Below are positions 1-9,239 of a stretch of DNA of 32,997 nucleotides, one piece after another. The position numbers and the translations under genes are program-made. The notes beneath the pieces were generated by a model, which saw only the letters and a program-made list of their open reading frames with translations, had not been told where the DNA came from and made no database searches. Origin of the DNA: Synergistaceae bacterium (lineage in GTDB: Bacteria; Synergistota; Synergistia; Synergistales; Synergistaceae); assembly GCA_012728165.1 (NCBI GenBank), contig JAAYFQ010000003.1, positions 1 through 32,997 on the forward strand, written 5' to 3'. Positions within the stretch are counted from its first letter, which is position 1, and each line of letters opens with the position of its first letter.

Positions 1-141
1 GAAATGGTAATGCCTGGAGACAACAGCACATTTGAAGTCAACCTTATCGTTCCTGTAGCAATGCGTGAAGGCCTTCGTTTCGCAGTACGTGAAGGTGGTC
101 GCACAGTTGGCGCAGGAGTCGTTACAGAAATTATCGATTAA
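1..141 (+). CDS. tuf: Elongation factor Tu, C-terminal end (partial)
   Basis: The open frame from the left edge encodes the last 46 residues of EF-Tu, including the domain III pattern EMVMPGD and the ending [16 protein letters not shown]-Tu delivers aminoacyl-tRNA to the ribosome as a GTP complex. The start and the GTPase domain lie outside the window. The gene sits 22 bases before rpsJ, the usual str-to-S10 junction, so the fusA-tuf region is presumably just upstream. The identity is certain; which tuf copy this is cannot be told. Confidence 0.96.
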   Translation, partial: EMVMPGDNSTFEVNLIVPVAMREGLRFAVREGGRTVGAGVVTEIID

Positions 142-163
142 TTGACCCCAGGAGGGGAATATT

Positions 164-469
164 TTGGCAAAAAAAATCCGTATAAAATTAAAAGCATTTG
201 ACCATCGTGTGCTCGATGCATCAGCAAGTCAGATTGCAGAGACAGCACACCGCACTGGTGCAAAAGTGTCAGGTCCGGTACCTCTTCCAACGGACATTCA
301 AAAGTTCACAGTTCTTACGTCGCCACATGTTGACAAGGACGCACGTGATCAGTTTGAGATTCGAACACATAAGCGCCTGATTGATATCGTTGATCCAACT
401 CAGAAGACAATGGAAGCCCTTATGGAGCTAAATTTACCTTCAGGAGTAGACATACAGATTAAACTGTAA
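164..469 (+). CDS. rpsJ: 30S ribosomal protein S10
   Basis: S10 is a 30S head protein that also binds NusB in antitermination complexes. The product is 101 residues, the normal length. It starts [17 protein letters not shown] and carries the conserved GPVPLPT and RTHKRLIDI stretches. The start is TTG at 164, with GGAGG at 151-155 just upstream; no ATG fits better. It is the first gene of the S10 segment and follows tuf by 22 bases with no visible terminator, so read-through from the tuf transcript is likely. Confidence 0.97.
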   Translation: MAKKIRIKLKAFDHRVLDASASQIAETAHRTGAKVSGPVPLPTDIQKFTVLTSPHVDKDARDQFEIRTHKRLIDIVDPTQKTMEALMELNLPSGVDIQIKL

Positions 470-504
470 TTTAAAAGTTCAATCTTTAAAGGAGTGAAAC
501 GTTC

Positions 505-1131
505 ATGAGTATGGGGATTCTGGGCCGCAAGGTAGGGATGACCCAGGTCTTCGACGAAGAAGGTAGGGCTGTGCCTGTAACAGTAATAGAGGCTGGACCT
601 TGCCAAATCGTTGAAATCCGGACACCTGAAAAAAACAGTTACAGCGCAATTCAACTTGGTTTCGGTGAAGTAAAACCTGTAAGAGTAACAAAACCAATCA
701 AGGGCTACTTCGAAAAACAAGGCGTAAAAATTAAGCGCTGGCTGAGGGAGTTCCGCGTTGACAACACAGCGGACTACCAGGTGGGACAGGAGATCACCGT
801 TTCTCTGTTCCAAAATGGCGAAATAGTTGACGTAACAGGAGTCAGCAAAGGTAAGGGAACCGCAGGCGTTATGAAACGTCATGGGTTTGGCGGAATGCCG
901 GCATCACATGGTCACTCACTTTCTCACCGTTCTGGCGGCTCGACTGGATGTAGTAGTTATCCCGGCAAAATAATTAAAGGCCGGCCAATGGCAGGTCATA
1001 TGGGCAGTGAACGTGTAACAACGAAAAATCTTTCGGTTTTTGCAGTTGACGAGGAGAACAACCTTATTCTTATTAAAGGTTCTGTCCCCGGTGCACGTGA
1101 TAGCCTTGTTATGATTCGAAAAACAGCGTAA
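505..1131 (+). CDS. rplC: 50S ribosomal protein L3
   Basis: L3 is an early assembly protein whose extended loop reaches toward the peptidyl transferase centre. The 208-residue product has the family opening GILGRKVGMTQVF and the central loop with GVSKGKGTAGVMKRHGF and HRSGGSTG. This loop contains the glutamine/glycine-rich region contacting 23S rRNA. The ATG at 505 follows GGAG at 491-494; a second ATG at 511 is possible but less well spaced. It lies between rpsJ and rplD in the standard order. Confidence 0.97.
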   Translation: MSMGILGRKVGMTQVFDEEGRAVPVTVIEAGPCQIVEIRTPEKNSYSAIQLGFGEVKPVRVTKPIKGYFEKQGVKIKRWLREFRVDNTADYQVGQEITVSLFQNGEIVDVTGVSKGKGTAGVMKRHGFGGMPASHGHSLSHRSGGSTGCSSYPGKIIKGRPMAGHMGSERVTTKNLSVFAVDEENNLILIKGSVPGARDSLVMIRKTA

Positions 1132-1149
1132 GTTGGGAGGCTGAAGACA

Positions 1150-1773
1150 ATGCCTGTAGTAAATGAAGTTAATTTTAAAGGTGAGGTAATCGGTCAGGTA
1201 GAACTGTCCGACACCGTCTTTGGAGCTCCTGTCCATGTGCCTGCAATGCATCAAGTTGTGGTTGCACATTTGGCAAACTGCCGTGTTGGAACTCACAACA
1301 CAAAAGATCGCGGAGATGTTCGTGGTGGCGGTAAAAAGCCTTGGAGACAGAAAGGCACTGGACGGGCCAGAGCGGGAAGTACACGTTCGCCGATATGGAT
1401 TGGCGGTGGCGTTGCTCATGGTCCACATCCGAAAGATTATCACCAGAAAGTCAACAAAAAGGTTCGTCGCATTGCTTTATGTAGTGCTCTAACTTTGAAG
1501 GTTCAAGAAGAACGTATGCTTGTTTTGAACAGTTTCGAATTTGAAACACCAAAAACAAAGACTATGATTAGCTTACTCTCAGCAGTACAGAGCGGCAAAA
1601 AGCCTCTTTTTGTTCTTCATGAGACAAACATGGCAGTTGTGAAATCTGCGGCTAATATTCCGGGAGCAGAAGTAGTCCATGTGGACAGTATTAATGTATA
1701 TGATCTTCTTCACCATGATCAGCTGATTGCAACTTCTGAGGCTGTTAAAAAGCTTGAGGAGGTGTTCGGTTAA
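1150..1773 (+). CDS. rplD: 50S ribosomal protein L4
   Basis: L4 lines the peptide exit tunnel with its extended loop, and in enteric bacteria it also represses its own operon. The product is 207 residues. The tunnel loop is recognisable as RGGGKKPWRQKGTGRARAGS followed by SPIWIGGG. The stop overlaps the rplW start as TAATG, so the two are translationally coupled. I see no sequence evidence here for or against autoregulation, because the S10 leader is outside the window. Confidence 0.97.
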   Translation: MPVVNEVNFKGEVIGQVELSDTVFGAPVHVPAMHQVVVAHLANCRVGTHNTKDRGDVRGGGKKPWRQKGTGRARAGSTRSPIWIGGGVAHGPHPKDYHQKVNKKVRRIALCSALTLKVQEERMLVLNSFEFETPKTKTMISLLSAVQSGKKPLFVLHETNMAVVKSAANIPGAEVVHVDSINVYDLLHHDQLIATSEAVKKLEEVFG

Positions 1774-2069
1774 TGAATGCAACAGCACACGATATAATTG
1801 TTCGTCCTATTATCACGGAAAAAACTAGTCGAATGATGGAAATTGGACAGTATGTGTTTGAGGTTCTTCCAAAAGCCAATAAGATAGAAATTCGTAAGGC
1901 TGTAGAAGAGGTATTTAAAGTCAAGGTAGTTAGAGTCAATACGGTCCAGGTCCGTTCTAAGCCGAAGCGGATGGGTGCCTTTTTGGGTCGTTCACGTTCC
2001 TGGAAAAAAGCTATTGTAACTCTTGCAGCTGGTCAGAAGATAGCATTTTTCGAGGGCGCAAGCGCCTAG
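1773..2069 (+). CDS. rplW: 50S ribosomal protein L23
   Basis: L23 sits at the exit of the peptide tunnel and is a docking site for trigger factor and SRP. The 98-residue product contains IIVRPIITEKTSRMME and the basic loop KPKRMGAFLGRSRSWKKAIV that contacts 23S rRNA. The ATG shares one base with the rplD stop, and the GAGGAGG at about 1755-1761 inside rplD serves as its ribosome binding site. The length is typical for bacteria. Confidence 0.97.
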   Translation: MNATAHDIIVRPIITEKTSRMMEIGQYVFEVLPKANKIEIRKAVEEVFKVKVVRVNTVQVRSKPKRMGAFLGRSRSWKKAIVTLAAGQKIAFFEGASA

Positions 2070-2089
2070 GCAGAAAGGGGTAAACTTTA

Positions 2090-2914
2090 ATGGGAATTAA
2101 GAAATTTCGTCCCTATACACCCAGCCGCCGCAATATGGCGACGCCCGATTTTTCGGAAATAACGAAGGCGAAGCCAGAGCGGAGTCTGGTTGTATCACTT
2201 AGTCAGTCAGCGGGACGTAACAACAATGGACGCATTACAATGCGCCAACGGGGCGGTCGCGGAAGAATTCAGTATCGTATAGTTGATTTTAAGCGCAACA
2301 AACTTGGAGTACCAGGTAAAGTTGTCTCAATTGAATACGATCCTAATCGTTCAGCTCGAATTGCTCTAATATCTTACCTAGATGGTGAGAAACGCTACAT
2401 TCTTGCACCAGTTGGGCTAACTGTCGGAGATAGCATTGTTTCAGGCGAAAACTCTGATATACGTCCAGGGAATGCTCTTAAACTTAAGGACATTCCAGTT
2501 GGTACAGTTATACATAACTTAGAACTTGAACCTGGACGAGGCGGAGTACTTGTTCGTTCAGCAGGTGTTTCTGCACAGCTTATGGCAAAAGAGGGCAAAT
2601 ATGCCTTTGTTCGTATGCCTAGTGGAGAACAGAGACTAATTCTTCTTGAGTGTATGGCTACAATCGGTCGGGTTGGTAATGAAGATCATGAAAATGTCGT
2701 TTTCGGTAAAGCCGGTCGTTCACGCTGGCTCGGAATTAGGCCTCATATCCGAGCTATAGTTCAGAACCCAGTTGACCACCCGATGGGCGGAGGAGAAGGA
2801 AAGAGCAAGTCAAACATGCACCCAGTCTCACCTTGGGGCACTCCGGCAAAGGGATACCGTACACGCAAGCGGAAACCTTCGGACAAATTTATTGTCCGCC
2901 GTCGTAAGAAGTAA
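2090..2914 (+). CDS. rplB: 50S ribosomal protein L2
   Basis: L2 is one of the largest and most conserved large-subunit proteins. It is needed for subunit joining and peptidyl transferase activity. The 274-residue product starts [13 protein letters not shown] and carries the RNA-binding core, including [20 protein letters not shown]. The C-terminal loop [18 protein letters not shown] holds the family's conserved histidine. The ATG at 2090 follows AAAGGGG. Length and order are normal. Confidence 0.97.
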   Translation: MGIKKFRPYTPSRRNMATPDFSEITKAKPERSLVVSLSQSAGRNNNGRITMRQRGGRGRIQYRIVDFKRNKLGVPGKVVSIEYDPNRSARIALISYLDGEKRYILAPVGLTVGDSIVSGENSDIRPGNALKLKDIPVGTVIHNLELEPGRGGVLVRSAGVSAQLMAKEGKYAFVRMPSGEQRLILLECMATIGRVGNEDHENVVFGKAGRSRWLGIRPHIRAIVQNPVDHPMGGGEGKSKSNMHPVSPWGTPAKGYRTRKRKPSDKFIVRRRKK

Positions 2915-2939
2915 CACGGGTTTGTAGGAGGGAATAGAG

Positions 2940-3224
2940 ATGGCTCGTTCACTAAAAAAAGGACCTTACGTTGATGCTAAGCTTCTTCGCAGGGTTGAGG
3001 ATATGAACGATTTAGGGAAGAAACTTGTATTAAAAACTTGGGCGCGTTGCTCAAGCATAACCCCTGAAATGGTCGGTCACACTATAGCAGTACATAATGG
3101 CCGTATTCATATCCCAGTTTACATAAGCGATAATATGATTGGACACAAACTTGGAGAGTTCGCACCAACACGTAAGTTTGGCGGACATGCCGGACAAGAG
3201 CGCTCCACAAAGGTCAGGGCATAG
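2940..3224 (+). CDS. rpsS: 30S ribosomal protein S19
   Basis: S19 forms a complex with S13 in the 30S head and contacts tRNA and the B1 bridge. The 94-residue product begins [11 protein letters not shown] and ends with the family pattern [18 protein letters not shown]. The ATG at 2940 follows TAGGAGGG by a suitable distance. It is followed 13 bases later by rplV, whose GGAGG overlaps the rpsS stop region. Confidence 0.97.
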   Translation: MARSLKKGPYVDAKLLRRVEDMNDLGKKLVLKTWARCSSITPEMVGHTIAVHNGRIHIPVYISDNMIGHKLGEFAPTRKFGGHAGQERSTKVRA

Positions 3225-3237
3225 GAGGATTACTGGG

Positions 3238-3570
3238 ATGGAAGTAAAAGCAACGGCTCAGCAGATCCGAATCTCTGCTAATAAGGTTCGCCAAGTACTT
3301 GCACTTATCAGAGGCAAAAATGCTTCTGAAGCACTGCTTGTACTAAAATATACTCCTAACAAGGCAGCACGTTATATCGAAAAGGTTCTTAAAAGTGCAG
3401 TAGCGAATGCAGAACATAATTTCGGTCTTGACATGGACAAGCTTGTTATTAAAGAGGTTATGGCTGATCAGGGAAGTTACATGAAGCGTTTCCGACCGGT
3501 ATCACAGGGAAGAGCGCATGCGTATAGACACCATTCGTGCCACATTACAGTGGTCGTTGGTGAGAAATAA
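3238..3570 (+). CDS. rplV: 50S ribosomal protein L22
   Basis: L22 lines the exit tunnel through its beta-hairpin and binds all 23S rRNA domains. The product is 110 residues, [20 protein letters not shown] onward, ending in the hairpin region with [21 protein letters not shown] chose ATG 3238 because GGAGG lies at about 3224-3228 and this is the family N terminus. The frame is open back to 3139, but that extension lies over rpsS and has no family match. The order rpsS-rplV-rpsC is standard. Confidence 0.96.
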   Translation: MEVKATAQQIRISANKVRQVLALIRGKNASEALLVLKYTPNKAARYIEKVLKSAVANAEHNFGLDMDKLVIKEVMADQGSYMKRFRPVSQGRAHAYRHHSCHITVVVGEK

Positions 3571-3584
3571 GGAGGGGTGAAATA

Positions 3585-4265
3585 GTGGGTCAAAAAGTTC
3601 ACCCGGTAGGTTACAGGCTTGGCGTTATATACGATTGGGAATCCCGTTGGTATGCAGATGGTAAAAAATATCAAGAATTTCTGCATAACGACCTCGAGCT
3701 AAGAGCTTGGTTAATCAAGCGCTGGGCAAACGCTGGTATTGGCCGCGTCGAGATCGAGCGTATTGGTAACGTAATGCGTTTCACAGTTTGGACCGCCCGG
3801 CCTGGTGTCGTTATTGGCAAGCAGGGTTCAGAAATTCAGGCGGTTCGTGAAGAGCTTCAGGCAATGACCGGCAACCGGGTCATGATTAATATCCAAGAGA
3901 TAAAGAACCCCGATGCTGAGGCACAGGTTGTCGCTCAGGGCGTTGCTTCATCGTTGGAGCGCAGAGTTAGTTTTCGTCGTGCAATGAAACAGTCAATTTT
4001 TCGTGCGATGCGATCAGGAGCAATGGGAATTAAGATTCAGTGTGCTGGACGTCTCGGCGGTGCTGAAATCGCGCGTACAGAATGGTATCTTGAGGGACAG
4101 CTTCCGCTTTCAACATTGAGGGCAGATATTAACTATGGTCTAGCTGAAGCTCACACTGTTTATGGAATTATTGGTGTCAAGGTATGGATATACAAAGGAG
4201 AAGTTATGGAGCGTGCTCCTATTTCCATTTCTGAAGTGACTCCTGATACAAAGGGAAGGAGGTAA
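3585..4265 (+). CDS. rpsC: 30S ribosomal protein S3
   Basis: S3 lies at the mRNA entry tunnel and helps unwind mRNA structure. The 226-residue product begins [12 protein letters not shown] and contains the type II KH domain with [18 protein letters not shown]. The C-terminal half includes [15 protein letters not shown]. The start is GTG at 3585, directly after GGAGGGG at 3571-3577. The length is in the normal range of about 210-240 residues. Confidence 0.97.
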   Translation: MGQKVHPVGYRLGVIYDWESRWYADGKKYQEFLHNDLELRAWLIKRWANAGIGRVEIERIGNVMRFTVWTARPGVVIGKQGSEIQAVREELQAMTGNRVMINIQEIKNPDAEAQVVAQGVASSLERRVSFRRAMKQSIFRAMRSGAMGIKIQCAGRLGGAEIARTEWYLEGQLPLSTLRADINYGLAEAHTVYGIIGVKVWIYKGEVMERAPISISEVTPDTKGRR

Positions 4266-4271
4266 CATCGG

Positions 4272-4691
4272 ATGCTTTCTCCAAAAAGAGTTAAATATCG
4301 TAAGCCACATCTAACAGCACTCCGTGGTTACTCAAAAGGAGCTCTCAAAGTTGATTTTGGTGAGTTCGGCCTTCAAGCTTGTGAAAACGGGTGGATTTCT
4401 GCTCGTCAGATCGAAGCGGTACGAGTTGCAATAAGTCGCAAAATGAAAAAAGGCGGTAAAATCTGGATTCGTATTTTTCCAGATCGTCCTGTTACAGAGA
4501 AACCTATTGAAACTCGTATGGGTAAAGGTAAGGGTAATGTCGAATATTGGACAGCCGCTGTAAAAAGAGGTCGTGTTATGTTCGAAGTAGCAGGTGTATC
4601 TCGTGAAGTAGCCGAAGATGCTTTTCGTACAGCATCCTTTAAACTTCCTATTAAGGTAAAATTGTTAGCCCGAGAGGGAGCAGGTGAATAG
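4272..4691 (+). CDS. rplP: 50S ribosomal protein L16
   Basis: L16 organises the A-site region of the 50S subunit near the CCA end of the tRNA. The 139-residue product starts [13 protein letters not shown]. It contains the conserved [10 protein letters not shown]-like segment, here [17 protein letters not shown], and the glycine/lysine patch [13 protein letters not shown]. It starts six bases after the rpsC stop, using GGAGG at the end of rpsC. The C-terminal end lies two bases before the rpmC start. Confidence 0.97.
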   Translation: MLSPKRVKYRKPHLTALRGYSKGALKVDFGEFGLQACENGWISARQIEAVRVAISRKMKKGGKIWIRIFPDRPVTEKPIETRMGKGKGNVEYWTAAVKRGRVMFEVAGVSREVAEDAFRTASFKLPIKVKLLAREGAGE

Positions 4692-4692
4692 T

Positions 4693-4908
4693 ATGGATCC
4701 CAAGGACCTTCGAGATCTCAGCATATCTGAGCTAAAAAACAAACATAAGCAGTATAAGGAAGAGCTTTTCAACCTCCGGTTCCAAAATGCTATCGGACAG
4801 TTGGGTAACTCAGGACGTATTAAAGAAGTAAAAAAGACAATTGCTCGCGTGCTTACCATTATCACAGAAAAAGAAATGAACTTTGAGCGCGTAGGAGCGG
4901 GGAGGTAA
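4693..4908 (+). CDS. rpmC: 50S ribosomal protein L29
   Basis: L29 is a small two-helix protein near the peptide exit tunnel, next to L23. The 71-residue product is MDPKDLRDLSISELKNKHKQ followed by the conserved LFNLRFQNAIGQL. The frame is open from a GTG at 4684. I prefer the ATG at 4693 because GGGAG at 4676-4680 is too close to the GTG and well placed for the ATG. It follows rplP almost directly. Confidence 0.94.
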   Translation: MDPKDLRDLSISELKNKHKQYKEELFNLRFQNAIGQLGNSGRIKEVKKTIARVLTIITEKEMNFERVGAGR

Positions 4909-4914
4909 CCGGCG

Positions 4915-5208
4915 ATGGAAGAACGTAGTGTACATCGGAAAGTCCGTACCGGTATAGTTGTTAGCGATAAAATGGAAAAGACGGTAGTAGTTAGTCTTGA
5001 CCGTATGGCAAAACATGAACTATATGGTAAACCAGTTCTCCGGTCCAAAAAATTTGTTGCCCACGACGAAAAGAATGACTGTCGTGTTGGCGATACAGTT
5101 CGTATCGGAGAGACCCGTCCACTCAGTGCACATAAGCGCTGGGAGGTACTGGAGATTATTAAGAGAGCACCAGTACTTGGTGTTAAGCTTGAAGAGGAGG
5201 ATGTTTAG
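4915..5208 (+). CDS. rpsQ: 30S ribosomal protein S17
   Basis: S17 is a primary 16S rRNA-binding protein with an OB fold, needed for early 30S assembly. The 97-residue product contains [19 protein letters not shown] and the conserved DDKNECRVGD-like stretch (here [14 protein letters not shown]) with [13 protein letters not shown]. The ATG at 4915 follows GGGGAGG at the end of rpmC. Its C terminus is slightly longer than E. coli S17, as in many Gram-positive bacteria. Confidence 0.96.
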   Translation: MEERSVHRKVRTGIVVSDKMEKTVVVSLDRMAKHELYGKPVLRSKKFVAHDEKNDCRVGDTVRIGETRPLSAHKRWEVLEIIKRAPVLGVKLEEEDV

Positions 5209-5210
5209 GT

Positions 5211-5579
5211 ATGATCCAGCTGCGTACAGTTGTTAACGTAGCCGACAATTCGGGCGCGAAGAAAATCCTCTGCATTCAAGTAACAGGTGGTAGTTTTCAC
5301 AAATCAGGTACGATTGGCGATGTTATCGTTGGTTCAGTACGCGAAGCGGCACCAAATGCGCAAATTAAAAAAGGTGACGTTGTGAAGGCTGTCATTGTTA
5401 GAACAAGAAAAGAAATCCGTCGCAAAGATGGTTCTTATGTTCGTTTCGATGACAATGCGGCAGTAGTACTCGATGGCAATGGAGATCCCAGAGGAACTCG
5501 TATCTTTGGTCCAGTAGCCAGGGAGCTTAGAGAGAAAAAATACATGCGTATCGTTTCTCTTGCTCCTGAAGTTGTATAA
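5211..5579 (+). CDS. rplN: 50S ribosomal protein L14
   Basis: L14 forms the B8 intersubunit bridge together with L19 and is the binding target of the silencing factor RsfS. The product is exactly 122 residues, the near-universal length. It starts [17 protein letters not shown] and contains [20 protein letters not shown] and the ending [23 protein letters not shown]. The ATG is two bases after the rpsQ stop, with AGGAGG at 5195-5200 inside rpsQ. Confidence 0.97.
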   Translation: MIQLRTVVNVADNSGAKKILCIQVTGGSFHKSGTIGDVIVGSVREAAPNAQIKKGDVVKAVIVRTRKEIRRKDGSYVRFDDNAAVVLDGNGDPRGTRIFGPVARELREKKYMRIVSLAPEVV

Positions 5580-5592
5580 GGAGGAACTGGCC

Positions 5593-5919
5593 ATGTCCAA
5601 AATGAGAATTAAAAAGGGCGACCGGGTTCGAGTTACATCCGGAAAAGACGCCGGCAAAGAAGGTAAGATTCTTAGCAGGGATATAGATAAAGACACAGTC
5701 ATTGTTGAGAATGTAAACATGATCACAAAGAGTGTTCGTCCAAGTCAGAAAGATCCCCGCGGAGGTCTTGTTAAGAAGGAAGCTGCAATGAAAGCGAGCA
5801 AAACAATGTTGGTATGTCCTTCCTGTGGAAAGGCGACACGTGTTGGACGCTCTTTTCTTGACAGTGGTAAGAAAGTCCGTGTTTGCAAAAAATGCGGCGA
5901 AATCATCGATAAGGTTTAG
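5593..5919 (+). CDS. rplX: 50S ribosomal protein L24 with zinc-ribbon tail
   Basis: L24 starts 50S assembly by binding 23S rRNA domain I through its KOW fold ([23 protein letters not shown]). The product is 108 residues from ATG 5593, set by GGAGG at 5580-5584. The frame is open upstream to 5560, inside rplN, without a ribosome binding site. The tail carries two CXXC pairs (Cys75/78 and Cys98/101), a probable zinc ribbon of the kind common in Clostridia and deep bacterial lineages but absent from E. coli L24. Confidence 0.95.
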   Translation: MSKMRIKKGDRVRVTSGKDAGKEGKILSRDIDKDTVIVENVNMITKSVRPSQKDPRGGLVKKEAAMKASKTMLVCPSCGKATRVGRSFLDSGKKVRVCKKCGEIIDKV

Positions 5920-5930
5920 GGGGAACTCAT

Positions 5931-6473
5931 ATGACACCGCGTCTTTTGACAAAATACAAAGAACAGGTTGCCCCTCATTTGAAGGAGCAGTTTAAGTATA
6001 AGAATGTTATGGAGATTCCCCGTTTGGTAAAGATTGTTATCAACATCGGCGTAAATGAAGCCAAGTTGGATCAGAAGTTTATGGATGCTTCCGTAAACGA
6101 ACTTACAATCATTTCTGGACAGAAACCCATGATAAAAAAAGCTAAGAAGTCCATTGCAGGGTTTAAACTCCGAGAGGGAATGCCTGTAGCTTGTTGTGTG
6201 ACACTTAGAGGTAAAAGAATGTGGGAATTTGCTGATCGCCTTATAAGCATCGCACTTCCGCGTATTAAAGACCTTCAGGGAATTTCAAAGAAAAGTTTTG
6301 ATGGTAGGGGTAACTATAACCTTGGCCTGAAAGAACAATTGCTTTTTCCTGAAATTGACTATGACAAGGTTATTCGTCAGCGCGGAATGAACATTACTTT
6401 AGTAACAACCGCGAAGGCGGATGAGGAAGCCCAAGCTATGTTAGCTGCGTTGGGCATGCCCTTCGCCCGCTAG
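5931..6473 (+). CDS. rplE: 50S ribosomal protein L5
   Basis: L5 binds 5S rRNA with L18 and contacts the P-site tRNA and S13. The 180-residue product includes the signatures [41 protein letters not shown] and [23 protein letters not shown]. The ATG at 5931 follows GGGGGA just after the rplX stop. The length matches the family (about 179-180). Confidence 0.97.
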   Translation: MTPRLLTKYKEQVAPHLKEQFKYKNVMEIPRLVKIVINIGVNEAKLDQKFMDASVNELTIISGQKPMIKKAKKSIAGFKLREGMPVACCVTLRGKRMWEFADRLISIALPRIKDLQGISKKSFDGRGNYNLGLKEQLLFPEIDYDKVIRQRGMNITLVTTAKADEEAQAMLAALGMPFAR

Positions 6474-6487
6474 GAAGGAGTTAGACT

Positions 6488-6673
6488 ATGGCTCGATTAG
6501 CTTTGAAGAACAAAGCCAAGTTAGAACCTAAATTTAAGGTTAGAAAATATAATCGTTGTCCACTTTGCGGTAGACCTCATGGGTATATGCGCAAATTTGA
6601 TATGTGCCGCTGCTGTTTCCGCAACCTTGCACGCGAGGGAAAAATCCCTGGCGTTGTAAAGTCGAGCTGGTAG
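6488..6673 (+). CDS. rpsZ: 30S ribosomal protein S14, zinc-binding type Z
   Basis: S14 is a late-assembling 30S head protein. This is the short, 61-residue zinc form. Its zinc ligands are Cys24, Cys27, Cys40 and Cys43 in [20 protein letters not shown], and the ending is [11 protein letters not shown]. An additional Cys42 sits between the last pair. The ATG at 6488 follows GGAAGGAG at the rplE stop. Having the short form in the main operon fits Firmicutes-like and deep-branching bacteria, as opposed to Proteobacteria, whose S14 is about 100 residues. Confidence 0.96.
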   Translation: MARLALKNKAKLEPKFKVRKYNRCPLCGRPHGYMRKFDMCRCCFRNLAREGKIPGVVKSSW

Positions 6674-6703
6674 GCAAGTGGGCGTGGAAGGGAGGATCCT
6701 TTA

Positions 6704-7108
6704 ATGAATATCACTGATCCTGTCGCGGATATGCTCACACGCATTAGAAATGCGAATGTTGTATATCACGAAATGGTAGATATGCCTCTCAGCAAAATGC
6801 GTCTAGAAATGGCACGCATTCTGAAAGAGGAAGGCTATATCCGTAACTACAAAACTATTAAAGATACAAAGCAAAAAATGCCTTTGTTAAGGCTCACGAT
6901 GAATTATGGCCCTGCAAAAGAGCGTGTAATTCAAGGAATTCGCAGAATCAGCAAACCTGGTCGTCGTATTTATGTTAGTAAAGAAGAATTACCTAAAGTA
7001 CTAGGCGGACTTGGAATTGCAATGATATCAACGTCAGCAGGACTTATGACCGACTCAAACGCGCGTAAACACGCACTCGGTGGCGAAGTCGTATGTTACG
7101 TCTGGTAA
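6704..7108 (+). CDS. rpsH: 30S ribosomal protein S8
   Basis: S8 binds helix 21 of 16S rRNA and in E. coli represses the spc operon. The 134-residue product starts [17 protein letters not shown] and ends with the conserved [31 protein letters not shown] and GGEVVCYVW. The ATG at 6704 follows GGGAGGATCC. The length is typical. I did not find a convincing S8-type mRNA operator near rplE, though I could not fold the RNA properly. Confidence 0.97.
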   Translation: MNITDPVADMLTRIRNANVVYHEMVDMPLSKMRLEMARILKEEGYIRNYKTIKDTKQKMPLLRLTMNYGPAKERVIQGIRRISKPGRRIYVSKEELPKVLGGLGIAMISTSAGLMTDSNARKHALGGEVVCYVW

Positions 7109-7122
7109 TGGAGGTGGCATAG

Positions 7123-7665
7123 TTGTCAAGAATAGGATATAAACCTATAGCCCTTCCTGAGGGCGTAGAAGTTAAAATTGATGGCAAGCACATATCTGTA
7201 AAAGGTAGCAAAGGCAACCTTGAAATGGATGTAATGCCACTGATCGATGTAAAGATGGAAGACGGTCAGATTATTGTGAGTCGTGAGAACGAAGCGAAGC
7301 CTGTTCGTGCAGCACATGGTATGACTCGCGCAATTCTCAGTAACATGCTCACAGGAGTCAATAGCGGTTTTGAAAAGACTCTTGAAATCATCGGCGTTGG
7401 TTATCGCGCGCAGATGCAGGGCAAGAACCTTAGTCTCAGTCTCGGTCTTTCACATAGTGTTGAAGTAGTTCCTCCAGAAGGAATTGAATTCGTTTGTGAA
7501 AGTCCAGTAAAAATAATTGTTCGCGGTATTGACAAACAAGTTGTCGGTCAGGTCGCTGCGAATATTCGTGGATACCGCCCGCCCGAACCATATAAGGGTA
7601 AGGGTATTAGGTATTCTGGTGAATTTGTAATTCGTAAGGCCGGTAAGGCCGGCGCCAAGAAGTAA
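7123..7665 (+). CDS. rplF: 50S ribosomal protein L6
   Basis: L6 lies at the base of the L7/L12 stalk near the sarcin-ricin loop. The 180-residue product starts SRIGYKPIALPEGVEV and contains the two tandem L6 domains and the signature PEPYKGKGIRYSGEFVIRKAGKA. The start is TTG at 7123 after GGAGG at about 7110-7114, 14 bases after rpsH. No ATG gives the family N terminus. Confidence 0.96.
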   Translation: MSRIGYKPIALPEGVEVKIDGKHISVKGSKGNLEMDVMPLIDVKMEDGQIIVSRENEAKPVRAAHGMTRAILSNMLTGVNSGFEKTLEIIGVGYRAQMQGKNLSLSLGLSHSVEVVPPEGIEFVCESPVKIIVRGIDKQVVGQVAANIRGYRPPEPYKGKGIRYSGEFVIRKAGKAGAKK

Positions 7666-7681
7666 GGCGAGGTGAAGGACG

Positions 7682-8047
7682 TTGAATAAGAATCGCAGTC
7701 GTAATGAAATGCGGGAGCTCCGCCATCGTCGTCTACGAAAGTGTATTATTGGCACAGCTGAGCGGCCCCGTCTTGCGGTCTTTGGAAGCTTAATGCATAT
7801 GTATGCACAGGTTATTGATGACGCAAAAGGAATGACCCTTGTGTCCGCTTCAACAAACGAGCAGACATTTAAGGATTTGAAAGGAACAGGAAACCAGGAA
7901 GCTGCAAAAGCAGTTGGCAAGCTCGTCGCAGAGCGCGCTCTGGCTCAGGGCATCAACGAGGTCGTATTTGACCGGGGCGGACAGGACTATCATGGTAAGG
8001 TCAAGGCTTTGGCAGACGCGGCACGTGAAGCCGGCCTGAAATTCTAG
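7682..8047 (+). CDS. rplR: 50S ribosomal protein L18
   Basis: L18 binds 5S rRNA with L5 and helps it dock into the 50S subunit. The 121-residue product contains the basic N terminus [19 protein letters not shown] and the conserved [23 protein letters not shown] ending in REAGLKF. The start is TTG at 7682. The ribosome binding site GGCGAGGTGAAGG is weaker than those of its neighbours. The 16-base gap from rplF supports coupling. Confidence 0.96.
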   Translation: MNKNRSRNEMRELRHRRLRKCIIGTAERPRLAVFGSLMHMYAQVIDDAKGMTLVSASTNEQTFKDLKGTGNQEAAKAVGKLVAERALAQGINEVVFDRGGQDYHGKVKALADAAREAGLKF

Positions 8048-8063
8048 TAGGAGGCAGAGAAAC

Positions 8064-8582
8064 GTGGCGAAAGAAACATTTAAAAATAAATCTTTTAGCA
8101 GCAAAGGACTTGAACTTACTGAACGTATAGTTTCAATAAACCGAGTTAGTAAGGTCGTAAAAGGCGGAAAACGTTTCCGTTTTAGCGTTCTAGTTGCTGT
8201 CGGAGACGGTGTGAGTCAGGTTGGAATCGGCATAGGTAAAGCTAAGGAAATTTCTGAGGCAATGCGCAAAGGAATAGAGCGTGCAAAGAAAAACTTAGTG
8301 GATCTTAAGCAAGTTGGACAGACGATTCCCCATCCTATCATAGGTAAGTTTGGCGCAGCAGAAGTTCTTTTGCGTCCTGCTTCCCCTGGTACAGGGGTTA
8401 TAGCTGGTCCTACTGTTCGTGCAATCGTTGAGTTGGGTGGAGTAAAAGACATTTTGACGAAAGTCATTGGAAGAACATCTAATCCTATCAACGTATCGTA
8501 CGCTACGATGGAAGCAGTTAAAAACCTTCGAACACCTGAAGAAATACTTCGTCTTCGCGGCAAAGAGCGCAAGGAAGCCTAG
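8064..8582 (+). CDS. rpsE: 30S ribosomal protein S5
   Basis: S5 contributes to decoding accuracy and to the mRNA helicase activity at the entry tunnel. The 172-residue product has the double-stranded RNA-binding-like domain with [38 protein letters not shown] and the C-terminal [20 protein letters not shown]. The start is GTG at 8064 after AGGAGG at 8049-8054. It ends in the TAG whose GGAGG serves rpmD. Confidence 0.97.
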   Translation: MAKETFKNKSFSSKGLELTERIVSINRVSKVVKGGKRFRFSVLVAVGDGVSQVGIGIGKAKEISEAMRKGIERAKKNLVDLKQVGQTIPHPIIGKFGAAEVLLRPASPGTGVIAGPTVRAIVELGGVKDILTKVIGRTSNPINVSYATMEAVKNLRTPEEILRLRGKERKEA

Positions 8583-8594
8583 GAGGTAATTATT

Positions 8595-8777
8595 ATGGCT
8601 AAACTTCGCATAACATGGAAAAAAAGCACAATAGGCCGTCCTCCCCGTCAAGGGAGAACTATTAAAGCGCTTGGTTTTCGCAAGCTAAACGACACGGTCT
8701 GTCATGAGGATACTCCTCAGATGCGCGGTATGGTTAACTCCATAGGGCATCTGGTGGAATGGTCCGTTGAGGAATAG
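8595..8777 (+). CDS. rpmD: 50S ribosomal protein L30
   Basis: L30 is a small globular protein on the back of the 50S subunit. The 60-residue product has the family pattern [29 protein letters not shown] and the ending [14 protein letters not shown]. The ATG at 8595 follows AGGAGG at 8581-8586. The location between rpsE and rplO is diagnostic. L30 is absent from some bacterial groups, so its presence is a minor lineage marker. Confidence 0.96.
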   Translation: MAKLRITWKKSTIGRPPRQGRTIKALGFRKLNDTVCHEDTPQMRGMVNSIGHLVEWSVEE

Positions 8778-8791
8778 GGAGGTAACTGCAC

Positions 8792-9238
8792 ATGAATCTT
8801 CATGAACTCAGCCCGGTTCCGGGGTCACGGAAGAAGAAAAAGCGCATTGGCTTTGGCCTTAGTAGCGGCCACGGTAAGACAGCAGGCAAAGGACATAAAG
8901 GGCAGAAGTCTCGTAAAAGCCCCGGCATCAGTGCCAACTTTGAAGGCGGACAGATGCCCCTTGCACGCCGTATACCGAAGCGTGGATTTAGTAACTTCCG
9001 TTTTGCATTAAAATATGAAATTGTTAACATTGCTGATCTCGAGGATCGTTTCGAAGCAGGAACAGAAGTAAACGCTGTGGCTCTTTATGCACTCCGTCTA
9101 ATTTCTGATGTTAACAAACCAGTAAAAATTCTCGGTGTTGGAGAAATTTCCAAAAACCTTACAGTCCAAGCAAACGCTTACAGCGCATCAGCTGCAAAGA
9201 AAATAGAAGCAGCAGGTGGAAAGGCTGAGGTGATATAA
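8792..9238 (+). CDS. rplO: 50S ribosomal protein L15
   Basis: L15 is a late assembly protein with a long basic N-terminal extension into rRNA. The 148-residue product starts MNLHELSPVPGSRKKKKR. It contains GKTAGKGHKGQKSRK and the conserved FEGGQMPLARRIPKRGFSN. The ATG at 8792 follows GGGAGG. The gene ends one base before the secY GTG, so translation of the membrane protein is coupled to L15, as in most bacteria. Confidence 0.97.
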   Translation: MNLHELSPVPGSRKKKKRIGFGLSSGHGKTAGKGHKGQKSRKSPGISANFEGGQMPLARRIPKRGFSNFRFALKYEIVNIADLEDRFEAGTEVNAVALYALRLISDVNKPVKILGVGEISKNLTVQANAYSASAAKKIEAAGGKAEVI

Positions 9239-9239
9239 A

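Noticed and set aside
3139-3237. Upstream extension of rplV inside rpsS
   Set aside because: The frame is open by chance over rpsS. The GGAGG site and family N terminus place the start at 3238.
5593-5919. Zinc-ribbon tail on L24 as a novel fusion
   Set aside because: Two CXXC pairs at the L24 C terminus are common in Clostridia and several deep lineages, so this is normal for the family.
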